DNA of 64,000 nucleotides from Eudromia elegans (Eukaryota > Chordata > Aves > Tinamiformes > Tinamidae), in NCBI GenBank assembly GCA_003342815.1, contig PTEX01000231.1, forward strand, positions 152,711 through 216,710, in the 5' to 3' direction. A model generated the notes under the pieces. The model ran no database searches. It was not told where the DNA came from and was given only the letters and a program-made list of their open reading frames with translations. Below, piece after piece: positions 1 to 12,900 of this stretch (within the stretch, counting starts at the first letter, position 1; every line of letters begins with the position of its first letter). The translations under genes and the position numbers were made by a program.

Positions 1-782
1 GGGGTTACAGTCACCATCATTTGGCTAACACCAGCAGCTCCAAGGCAGCAATAGTTTGCTCAAAGGCCAGTTAAAATTCTACAAAGAAGAGGGACCAGGG
101 TGCGGTAGGCTAGCCAGGATGCAGTAGGCTAGCCAGGACAGCAGACCCCGTAACTGCCTTGCATGTAGGAGAGCCCATGCTGCTCTCCCCAGCGCTGCGG
201 GTGGAGAGGGAGAGTCCTCCTCACCTCTCAGCAAACCAGCACTCATGGGCAGATGTTATACCTTACTAGCCAGGTTGCTGACTGCACAGGGAGACTACAC
301 TTTAATGTGGGAGGAAAGTGTTACAGTAAAAAAGGAAACCATACCCGCAAAAGCTGTATCCTTCAAACATGCCATGCTCCACAATTAACATGTCGCTGTT
401 AACATGTCACTGTTAACTTGATCACCTTAGCTGTTGTGTATTGTGTTACAAGAGGTATACTCACCTTGTCTGCCATTGACTTGGCATAAATTCACAGTTT
501 GATCTACACAGCTACAATTCTGTGAAGCCTGCCTAAGAAAAGCAGAATTAAGCCTGTTATATCCTGTTTTTTCTGCCATTAGAAAAAGTGGAACATCACT
601 TATAATTGTTGTCAGCTCCTCCTGATTTACCAAAAAAAAAAAAAAGCTTTTTTTGATAAATGGATATTACTGTTAAAGCTAAAAGACTTACAGATACAAT
701 CAGTTATGCAAAATCACCATGACAAATTTACAGAGGTGGCATTTTGGGCAGTTAAAATTAAAGTACATGTGTTTCTTTTCAG

Positions 783-925
783 ATTTCTATTATATATCAC
801 AATTCAAAAAAGATGATCTTGGTAGTAGATAGGCGACATATAAAAAGCATGGACAATGAAAGAACAGCAATGCCATTCACAGACATCTACATTGGAGGAG
901 CACCTACTGAGATCTTACAGTCCAG
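783..925 (+). CDS. LAMA4: LAMA4 coding exon 1 in window (LG2, middle)
   Basis: The acceptor is ttcttttcag and the donor gttggt. It encodes ISIIYHNSKKMILVVDRRH and on to DIYIGGAPTEILQ, the LG2 strands ending in the conserved GGAP turn. It ends in phase 2 (two bases of a Ser codon). Confidence 0.93.
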
Positions 926-3900
926 GTTGGTTTATAAATATTATTCAATCCCTATTGTCAAGCAGTCACCACATTTAATATTGTTTTAAGCATCTTACAA
1001 TCTTTTTCTTGTGCCCAGTGGCTCACAAGAAAACATGTGAGCTTCCACTATGGAAAACAATCCCTAAGAAACCATTCTAATTTTCTCTTGGCGCTCTGAA
1101 GGACCAAGGATTAGATTTGGTATGACTCAATTTTCATGAAGCCAGTCTAGCTTCAGTAAGGGCAACAGAAGCCACTGTCTTCTTACAACAGTCACTTTCA
1201 AGAAAACTACCAGGATGCAAGGAGAAAGTGCATTAAAAGTCAGCTAGGAAATAGGAAATACAGCATAAAGTAACTCTTTGGTTTTCACATTTCAGTTTTT
1301 CAATATAAAGGATGCAGAGCACATACCCGAAGGATCTCTGCTAAGGCTATTACTGAATGTATACAGTAAAGATCTATAAACCACAAAAGTGGTAGAATCC
1401 ACCTTGGTCTATCAAGCCTGGAAAAAAAATGAAGTCCAGAAGGACCTAGAATATTAGGCAACTGTGCAGTACTTGTCTAAATCAACGGCAGGTTAAACTT
1501 ACTGACAAATGTCAGATACACAATAAATCATATGAATCAGCTTTCTAAGTGATTTGTGGTCATTCTAAACAATATCTGGAAGATACTTTCAAAGGAGAAA
1601 AAATAGCTGCTCACAGTAGAGAAAAAAAATCTGTAGACATTGTATAAATGTGAATTATAGTACTTAACAATGTTTAATGAAATGACTCATGCAGAGCTGC
1701 ACCTTTACATGGGATATTGTATTCAGCTTTGGTTCTCATGACAAGATTAGACAATAAAAAGTCAAAATAGTCATAACCTGGTGATAACATGCCATTGGCA
1801 TCAGGAAAGCAAGTCTATATTAAAATTAAATCACCTTCTGCTGATTTATATACTCCATTTTTCAAGAGTGATTTACATTTGACTGACATTGGTGGGCAGG
1901 AGTAAAGGGAAGAATGAGCTGCAGTGGCAGAGAAAGAGTTTAATTTTCTTTCAAATCAGTATATTTTCACTCACCTCAAAAGCATCTGCCTCTGTCTACA
2001 GTCTTTTTCCCAAATATATTTATCTGGAGCCACTGTTGAATGTTATTTTTCTCCCACCTCATTCAGTGCATAAAGCATGGTGCTAAGCCAGCAAGGAGCA
2101 CCGGGGACTGGGAACTTTAAGGAACAAATTCACAATAAACCTTTCTGTAGTTTCAAACCATCCTCTTTAGTTCCCACTGCTCCTAGAAAATGTTACTCCT
2201 AAAGTTGGCAGTATTTAACAAAAAGGCATATTTGTGGTATCCAGTAATGACATTTCCTGCTCTACCACAGACCCTCTGGGGATAGACAAGTTTCTTCTCT
2301 TTTATTCTGCACCACAAATATCCTGCAGATAAATTTCATGAAGTTTGCCCTGTACCCCTCTACTATAATGCTGTGCTATCTTAGTGAGGGATTGAGCAGA
2401 AAAATGCAGTGAACAGGAACAGTCACACTGCTGTGCTACCTACCTCAAACTGGACATTAAAAGGACCCATCTACCGTTCTCATTTACAGCCACATAAACC
2501 CATTCACCAGCAGTTTGCATTGATTCTTACTTCCTTCACCTCTGTTACTATTATTTGCTATAAAACAGAGATGTAGCTGCTTCCCGAGACAAGAATGGAG
2601 ATTGCCAATAGAAGCAGGAGTGGAAAACTAAAACATAACTTTCCAGAACTGCAAAAACTAGAGACAAAACCCCACTGATTTTCACCATAAGTGATACAAA
2701 TCCACTGAAAAATAGTTTATCTAAAAAAACTGTTTAATCACACACAGCATGTGTTATGAGGAGTCAAGATGCTGAGAATATGAGAAATCAGAAAGAGATA
2801 TAACTTTAACAGAGAAAGAGAAATAACTTTAACAAGGTAAAAATAGATACTGAATTTAATGATGATGTAGAAACTGGGCTTCAGTGAGGCAAATGACTGG
2901 GGCTCTTCCAAGTTGTTTTGGAGCACTTTGTCTATAGAAGTATACGCAGGAGGGCAAGAGTTATTTAACTGCAGCCTGTTTGACACTTGTTTTCCAACAG
3001 CATCAGCTCACATTTGGCAGGAAGTGTTGGTTTTAAAGGCTGTATGAAGGGTTTCCAGTTCCAAAAGAAGGATTTCAACTTGTTAGAAGAACCAGGAACC
3101 CTTGGAATCAGCTATGGGTGCCCAGAGGATTCACTGGTAAGCAGAACACCATGAGTGGCTAACAACATTTTTAATTAATATAAAATAGATATTGATAGAA
3201 CCACAAGCTTGATATTTATTTCAAATAATGGAAAGGAGAATTTTTCAATGGTGGAAAATAAAATGCATTGGCTGTGACTTGTTTAGTCTGCTGACATATC
3301 ATCCAGTTTTCACCCTGCAGTACTAGGAGTTTTATTTGATTATCTCAGGATACTAAGATTGCAGTTTGAAGGTTCGATCTGACATAGGCTGTGCACTGCA
3401 TTCGGAAAACAGAAATTCCCTATTAATTCAATATTTCTTTATGAAACAAAGAGAATTGCCCTCAAACACTTCCTAATACAGATGTATGACATGCAACGGA
3501 GAGCAAAGTGTGTTCTCCAAATGAGTTCTCCCCTTAATTAGTCCAGCTCTGCTTCTGTGAAACACAGAACAACTGCACCAACACTGCGGGAACTGCCATC
3601 TCTTTCTGGATCCCCTCCCTCATTTACTCATTACAATACAAGGCCAGTAATTCTAAATTGCATTCATAGTTTTTATCCTGCAGACACATCTACCCAAAGG
3701 CATGCTGCCTATGGAGATCACACAACTTTATCCTCTGTAAAGGAGGAAAACAGCTGCCATTTGTCCTACCTCGAGCCTGTTTTTAATTTTGAGGTTGAGG
3801 ACTATATAGCCCCATCTCCATCCCCTGATACAAGCAGTCGGTGTAGCATCAAAGTAATGCATCTCATGTTGTGATGCTGACTCTGTGCCATACCGTTCAG

Positions 3901-6900
3901 TGGGGCTTTAATCCCCTCTGTTTCCCATTTTCAAATTCATTAACATCAGTGGACTTAGGATGAGCACTGAAGGAAATTGAGGGCCATTTGTTAATGTTAC
4001 ACTTTGTTAATAGTTTCACGGCATGCAAGGGGCAGTCTATACACATTAGTTTAAGCTAAGCAGAAAATATAGAAGTTTTATAAAAGAACTGAACTGGCTT
4101 TTAAAAGAAAGTATCCCTTTTTATTATTCAAAATGTTTTCTAGAGCATACTCGTTGCTTTCTTTTAATCTGCAGATGTCCCGCCAAGCATATTTCAATGG
4201 AGAAAGCTTCATTGCATCGAGCCAAAAAGCGTCGCTCTTTGGTGAATTTGAAGGAGGCTTTAATTTCCGGACATTGCAGCCCAACGGGTTGCTATTCTAT
4301 TATTCTGAAGGAGTGAGTATGCTTTGTCCTTATATTTTATGTTGTTTTATTTTACCCTTGGATTGTTTCCCAGAATACTAGGGGACTAATAGAATTTTTA
4401 GCTCACGTTATAATGATCAAGAAAGCAGTCTAGAATATAGAATCATTCGGTGATGGCCACATTTTTACAGTTTGTGTCTGATCTGCAGATGAAATCCAGC
4501 TCTGCCTAGACATGATTTTAATGCCAAGAAGAGAACATGATCACATGCCTAGAATTAATATGCATCCCTCTGTACTCAGTAATATCCACAGGGTAGAAAT
4601 GCAAAGTGGATCTTGTGGTGTGCTCAGTAGCACCGCAATTCCAACTCGGACCTGTAGGTGCTATCAGAGCATAAATAATATTAAGGGATAGATATTACTC
4701 TCCCAGAGACAATCCCTGGAAGAAAAGACAAACCAAAGAAAGCTTGTTTGGATTAGTGGGATGGTATTTTCAGGAGTGCTGAGCTGACAGAAATCAGTCA
4801 AAAGAGTCAAAGAGAAGTTTTAGATGGTCCTTAAACCTCTGTGGATGAGTGGGAAAAATTATTTTAGAATGGCTCCTTGCAGCTCACCATGGGGCTAACT
4901 GCTCCTGTCAGCAGAGATGGGCAGAATGTTGAGTCACACTCCCAAAATGGTGAGTGAGGGACTCTAAGAACCCATAGGCTCAGATCTGCATCTGCAGTGA
5001 GCATCAGCTCTGGTGACAGGAACATTTGCTACCACATGAAAACATCTATTCCGCAATGCAATGAAGCAAAGAAGGCTGTATGAGGCCTATATGCACTCCT
5101 GAGCTTTTAAATTTTACAGCCTGGAGCATTACTGTACATTAAAACAAGTCACCATGTCAGGTATCCAAGCTGGTTGCATAAATGAGGCAGAGCCTGAAGT
5201 GTAATAAAGTATTTTCTTGTATCATCTTGCACATTACCTCTAGATTCAACTCAGGAGCTCTACACCTATGAGATGCCAAGTGCCCTATTTAACAAATGGA
5301 GATTCAGCTCTCCAGCACGAATCCCTTGACTGCTCAGAGACTATGCTTATTCTCATGGAATGGCCAATATTCCTGTTATGTGGGGCTGTGTATGCCTGAC
5401 CCAGGCAGCAGATCATCTCTCTAAGAATATTCTGAGTGACTAAATGGAATTAGGAACAGCAGGAATTAGGAAAAGTGAAATATATATATATATATATAGC
5501 TCATTCTTACAAGTGCAAGAATCTTACAGTAACTGCTGCTCTATACAGTACCGTAACAGGGGTACCAGGCACACAAATCAAATATAAACATAAACTGCTG
5601 GATGGAAGGATGGAAGCTCATGTGACAGATGCAAGAGACAGAGTTAGCAGCAGAACTCCCAGCATTTAGGCTTAAAGAACAGCAAGAATATCAATTATAA
5701 TACAATCATCTCCTCCTTTGCTTCTCTGCAAAGGCAGCAAAACTGGGGAAAACAGCAAGAAGAAATACGTTTGGTTAGGGAAAAAAAATACAACAATAAA
5801 ATGCACTGCATTGCTAACTTTTGCAGTATTACACATATGTCTGAAGATGCTTTTCTCTGTATTTCAGTCAGATGTGCTATCCATCTCTATGGAAAGAGGT
5901 GCTGTCGTTTTAAATGCAAGTGGAATCAAAGTTCAATCATCAGACCGAAATTATAACGATGGAAAAAATCATTTTATCATTACTTCTGTCACACCAGAAA
6001 GGTAAAGCGGTCCGGCATCTTTTATTCTCTGCCTTTAGAATATAAATATTTCTTGTATGGAACTGCTTGTCATTTAATATTCTCTTTCAAATGGATGTTT
6101 AGGCATTTTTTTCAGTGATTCTCTGTAATCGATTAATTCAGTTTAAAAAATACAAAGCCAAAAAGACATAATCAACACGATTGAAATTTGGTCTGCTTGG
6201 CCTCAGGATAAAATGCTAGGAATTTTTAGCAAAGCTAGAAGAAAAGAACAGTAACTTAATATAATAAAAAATATAGCACAGAACAACAATTTTACAAAAA
6301 AATAGCATGAGGGCCATTCTCCATTTTTTTTTTTTTTGGGGGGGGGATTTTTTTAAAGTAATCCTCTAATTAACCATTGAGTCATTTCAGTACAGCTTTC
6401 TTTGCTAAACCTTTTTCTTAAGAGGTCAAAGAATCAAACATTTCTTTTTTACAGAATCTTGACTATGCAGGTAAAGAATGGTCATTCTGTTTCCAAACTG
6501 AAAGGAGTACATATAGCTTCTGGCATCCAAGAAATATGCTTTAACTAGCTGCAAGTTCAATATGGCGCCCTGCCACAGTGCTGAGAACTGTCATATTTCC
6601 CTGAGTGTTTCGAATTCTGAATTTGCCAAAATCAATGCCTAATGCTTCAGATAATAGTTTCATATTAAGGCAATAGAATCCTTCCTGATTTCTGTAGCAA
6701 CTGATTTGCCTGTTGCAAAATGATATTAGGTAAAGACCATTGTATAAATTAAAACAGGAACGTGTTGTGATGAAAAAGAAAGAAATAAGGATAGGACATA
6801 GAGAAGGATTAGAACATTCTTGTATCTCATCTTCCTAAACAGTAGCTCCATCCATTCATTTATGAATGATCTCTTTGTTTATGTAGCTTCACTGTATGGA

Positions 6901-9900
6901 CTGTAGTTTTCCTGACTTCAAGATTAGCCCCAGGATATCGTATCATGACATTTGTTGGCCTGTGGACTCTAGGTTGCTCATGGGTTAATTGCAGTATTTC
7001 TCATTGCACAGCTGGAAATGAGAAGTTCTCCCAACTTTGAGCATTACTATTCAGCATTTTACACACTGAACTCCACATTCGGAGTGTACATAATATGCTG
7101 TCTGATAACCAGCATGTATTTTTCCAAAGCCAGCTTAAAAAACACATGCTATGTCCTTGCAGATATGAGCTGACTGTTGATGACAAGAAAGAAAGCAAAA
7201 AAAAGCCAGCTAAGGACAAAGCAGGCAGAAGTCCTGACAGTGTCAAGAAGTTCTATTTTGGTGGTTCTCCCCTCATCACACAGCAGGCCAACTTCACAGG
7301 CTGCATAAGCAACGCCTACTTCACCAGGTATGTGCATACCATCCTCCCAGACATTGTCAGGCAACCGGCGTCTGACAGCTCAGCCAGTAACTACTCAGGA
7401 GAATTGATTTATTTGCACTATAAACACATTTCTGTCATGCTGTGAGGCTAGTATGTTTGAATGCCTTTCTTACCTTACGTGCCATGAAATCTGTTGGTGC
7501 CCACCTCCTAGGTTAAGAAATTGTTGAAGTGGGAATAACTGTTGATGCAAATCAGCTTTCAGTAGTGCACCTGCTAATGCCTTTGGTGCAATGTATAATT
7601 TGCATAGTTATAATTTACATTTATATTATGCAGCTTGCAGCTCTGCCTTTGAAACAAAATGATACTACAGCATCTCTCAGAAGCTGCTGAAGTTAGGAGA
7701 TTAGTCCTGTGAAAGTGGTTAATCTTAATCACTTTACGAAATACGATTTTATAGAAAATTTTAAAGCAAATTTGGTGCTGCAGATTCTGCCTCTGTGTTT
7801 GTGCAAGCATGAATATAACAGACAGAAGTAGTATAGGCTGCCCATGTCATCCAAACTTTATTTGATTAATCTGTGTTTTCAATCAAGGATCCTAGATTAA
7901 AAAAGCCCATCAAAACATAATATAAAATACAAATGTAAAAATAAAGCAATTTCTATGAAAACTATTGCAATACTTGCAAACAGCTCTTCTTTTCACTTGT
8001 CAGTCCGCCAGTCATATCCCCTCTTTGAAACACAGGTTGGATCGAGAGGTTGAAGTGGAAGATTTCCAGAGGTACTCTGAGAAAATTCAGACTTCTTTTT
8101 ATGGATGCCCTGTTGAATCTCCTCCAATTGCTCTTCTCCATAAGAAAGGAAAAAACTCATCAAAAGCCAAAGGAAATCGTAATAAAAAGGTTTGCTACAA
8201 ATTATTCCAGTATCACTTTAGAATTTTCCAAAGCTGATAAAGAATGTGTCTTGATTGTAAATCCTCCAAATCACAGTTCCAAAACGTATCCCTTGAAGGT
8301 CTTTGCCCCTTTGAATATTCCATCACTGCAGAATCTCCCTGACCTGATTTGGTCTACACATGCATCACTGTGTCTTTCTAGAACTGTAAAACACAATTTC
8401 TGACATCTTCAAGACGGCACTGCAGAAAAAACTTTCTTTGATTTTTAATATAGCCTAAAGGCAATAAGCCTGCTTCTGTTCTCAGCTACTTGCATGAGAC
8501 TCTTTGGGGTACAATTAGCATGCATTAATATACATGAGTACCAGCATGCAGAAGCAAGGTCCAAGCATGTCATATTATGACTGTGGTATATCCTACATCA
8601 CCGAAAGTTGAGAGGAAAAGATTCAAATAGGAAAACTGCAACAGAATTGAATTGCAATTGATAGTCACACAGCTAGGAATTCTTCGAACTATTTATGGTT
8701 TTTAAGGAAAACATATGCTGCTAAGTTTATATACCAATGATGATGCTGGTTTTAGTATGTTCCATCGTGGTTAACCTTTTTGGTTTGCGGTTCTCTTTGT
8801 ATGAAGATGGGAAGAGATAAAGACAAGATCTCACAGGCTTCAACTGGCCTTAAAAAAATGAATCAAGAAAGGAATCTCCAGAGAGACCCTCAGTGCCACT
8901 TGCCTATGAATCCCAAGGCAACCGAGCATGCCTACCAGTTTGGCGGAACAGCAAACAGCCGGCAAGAGTTTGATCACATACCAAAAGATTTCAGTGAAAG
9001 GTAAAGCCCTTTTAGAAATGAATATTAAATATATAAGAGAGGACAAAGTAGGATTTTAAAGGAATAAAATGACATATTTCTGATTTTAGCCTGGCACCAT
9101 ATTTGCTTATGTGTTATATCTAAGGCAAAATTTTATATACATAATGTTTTTAGGATGTATTAGAAGTGTTTCAGATGAATCAGAGTAATGAATTGAGTAT
9201 GTTTCTGCTTACATCCCTTTTGTAGACTCTTCATCTGTATTATATTAAGAAAATGAGCCTTCCTGCCCATTTTTGTGAATACTTTAAGGATGTTACTGCT
9301 GTATAAGTAGTGTACCATTGGTCTCTTTATGAAAGATACAATGGCATTCAAACAGAGCTGGAAATGAACATGAGCATTCACCAAGAAATGAAGGCCAGCT
9401 GTGTGTTGAGTGGACTATGGCAGCTGTCTAAAACCATTTGAGAATCTACTTAGTGCAGCAGGACATAAAGCTATGAAAACCAAGTCCAATAGAAGCCATA
9501 ATGGAAAGGCAAGCAATAAATTATGAGTCCAGCTATTTGGGATATTTAATCACCAGACTCCCACAGGATATGCCATAGGACATGTTATGACCATCAGTGT
9601 ATCTTAGTTTAATATTTTCCATGCATGACTACACATTGAACAACACAGCACTTTCTGGAAGCACACCAGACCACTAACTCAGAAAAGAAGAGTGCTATTT
9701 CCTGACTTAAATAACAAAATCATTACATTTGTTTTCATTCAATAACAGTTAACTCGAGACACTCCTGATAGTGTCCATTTGAGACAGAACAAGGAAAACT
9801 CCAAGTCTGAAATGTCTGTTCATCCCCACAAGATATATATTTTTGCTATAAGTGCTATTTCAGCTTTGTTGTTTTAATTATTATTATTAAAAAAAAAAAA

Positions 9901-12900
9901 AAGACATCTTTTCTTGGCAGAGTCCTAAATGTGATTGTGGAAGCAACACACGGCAATGGAGCACCTAACTCTTTCATAACACAAGGAATAGAAACTAAAC
10001 TAATTAGGTGACGTCAAAAGCAAGATTAATCAGTTCTGGCATTGCCCCCACAAAAACAATAGTATCAGTCCCTCAAGAACTGTTCACTGGTCACACTGTG
10101 TCAATTTAAATGGCAATATCATCTTCAACTTCATGAGAAGTAACTATAAAGCTTATGCTTAGCACCAAGTCTGGAGCAACACTAAAGATTTGTGAACTGT
10201 CAGGCTTCCACTACATCAAAGGATACAAAATATCCATCAACATTACCATATGACAGAGTGTACATGCTGTCAGATACAGGCTATCTGCATTGATTTTATT
10301 CACTTCAGAGATTCTATTATTTTAAAAAATAAGGTCTTTACAAGGTGAGTTTTTCTCTAGCTTTGACTTCTGCTCCGAAAATCAGTACGGAATGCTTCTC
10401 AGAAGCACCTTTTCCATAAAAGATATGCATCTTCCTTGGGATATGAGAAGAAAATCTCAATCTTCCACTCTGCAGGTCGATTTCTGTCAATTATATCCAT
10501 CATAATATAAAAACTATGTTTTTATTTGCCAGAGCTCAGTTCTCTATCAGTCTGAAAACTCATTCATCTCATGGCATGATCTTCTATGTCTCCGACCAAA
10601 AAGAGATCAACTTCATGGCCCTTTTCATGGCTCATGGTCGACTCATTTTTATGTTTAATGCTGGTCATCAGAAGATAAGGATTAAAAGCCAAGAGAAATA
10701 CAATGATGGTCTTTGGCACAATGTAAGTAGAAGAATAGTAATCTGTAGGAGGACACATGTCTTAATGGGTGCAGGAAAGGTGCTGCTGATTTGACAGCTC
10801 AGGGAGATTTCATTCTTGTGTTCATAACCACACCTATATGTTCAGAAATTTCTGCTAATATTTTTCAGCCTTCCACACAGAATTTTACCAAGTTATTCAC
10901 TGTGGATAGGAGGGTTGGCCAATCAGATACAAAAATCTTGCAATTGCCCATACTAATAGCTGATCAGAAATGACAGAAACAAGAAGAAGGAATAAGGCCA
11001 TAAAAAGCCTAATCACCTAGGAGGCAAGAGCTAGAATATTTCTGTCATGCAGATTTCCTTGAAGTGCTTAAGCAAGTGGTTTAGTTGTCTTAGGCTCCCA
11101 CTGTAGTCCACAAAAAGACAAATTTGGGGGGCAAGGTGATTTTCCCTCTGCAGGTACTTATCACTCCTCCCTGAATACAGCAGAAATCCGATTATAAGCT
11201 ACTAACATCAGCATGTAAGTGCTTAAGCACTTAAACATGCTTAAAACAGGTTGCATGAATCCAGGACATATAACTGGAGAAGGCTGAGAATTGTGAAAGG
11301 GTTGCAATGTATCATATATGTATATGCCCATAAGAGGGGCAGATCTCGGCAAACCCCATGAAATCTTAACTAGCTCTGCCTGGTAACCAAATGGTAGCAC
11401 AGAAATTCTAATATGAATGTGAAGAGTGACAGTTGTTCAGCAAATACCAGCATTCAGTATTATTAATTATTAAACTAGTATTATTAATAAAGTAGGCTTT
11501 TAGCATATGTCTCATAAGAAATCAAAGATTTCTCGTAAGGAATCTTAGAAATCTTAGAGCGTGTAACTCATAAGAAATCTCAGAATCTTGAGTTTCTTAT
11601 CTTCCTCCACTGCACAGAAGTGTTCCCACAGTACATGAAAGTATATTCTGGATTGTTTTCCCCCTTTCTAGGTGATATTTATAAGAGGAAAAAATTTTGG
11701 CCGCTTGATAATTGACGGTCTCCGAGTACTGGAGGAATCTTTCAAGGGTAATGCTAACACCTGGCAAGTCACTGAACCGCTCTATATCGGAGGTGTATCT
11801 CCAGGAAAAGCTGTGAAAAATATTCAGGTAAGGGAGACACGCATTACATCACCACATATCTCTGTGTACAGCTAACATTAAAGTTGACTCTAGGGGTGAA
11901 CTGAAGCAAAAGTTGAAATAATATCAGCCCTCAGTATGCTGAGGAGCACACAGCTCAGGTTAAACGGATGGGGGAAGTGTATTGGGCTACAGACTTGTAG
12001 CAGCAGTAAGGAAAGCCAGCGGTCCCTGATGAATGAAGAAATCCTAGAGACATCCCAGCTTAGATAAGACAAGTTAGGTGAGACCAGTCTTACTCTCAGG
12101 TCTGAGATATGGATGAGTGTCAAGATTTAGTTGAGATTTTAGTGCTGCCTCACTGTTTCTCTTGATGCAAGATCTAGATGTCTGGGTTTGCTCCACAGTT
12201 TGAATGTTTAACTGTGTGTGCCTCCAAGGTATCCACTGGCCATATGTGCCTACCAGGATAGCCACACTGCTCAGAGAATGCCAAGCCCTTTCTTGCTTTG
12301 AGGATATGAGGTATCACTACTGCAGTATTGTTTTGCTATGACTAGTGCAGTACTCTAGGTGAAGTTTATTTCTTGTGGTTCTATATGGATTCCTTGAGAA
12401 AGAAAGAGTACCAGCTAGGCTTACATAAAGGTCATCTGAGAAACATCAGAGTATAAGAAAAGCACCTACCCTGCTCCACATTCTTGGATTTAATTCAAAA
12501 CTGATACAGCAGAGAATCATGGCCTTAGAGATCACAAACAAGCACAAATGGGGGAGAAAAGAGTTTCTTTCCTTCCAGAAGCAATTTATCTAGTAATCAT
12601 GTTTTTGTTTCCTCAGATCAACTCAGTCTACAGTTTTAGTGGCTGTCTCAGCAATTTACAGCTCAATGGAAGATCAATTACCGCTGCTTCGCAGACATTT
12701 AGTGTAACACCTTGCTTTGAAGGCCCCTTAGAAGCAGGAACATACTTTTCATCAGAAGGAGGATATGTCGTCCTTGGTAATATACTCCTGAATAAATATA
12801 TCCAATAATAAGACCTTAGTCCTATTTACTGTACTGCACAGTGGCACAGGTGCCTGATGGACATGGCAATTTCATAGCCTGTGAGCTAGATACAGATCAT

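Noticed and set aside
427-633. Minus-strand 68-codon frame at the left edge
   Set aside because: It is antisense to a LAMA4 intron, with no similarity or splice support.
11510-11600. Repeated CTCATAAGAAATC words in LAMA4 intron
   Set aside because: Two partial copies in AT-rich sequence; too short and diverged to call an element.
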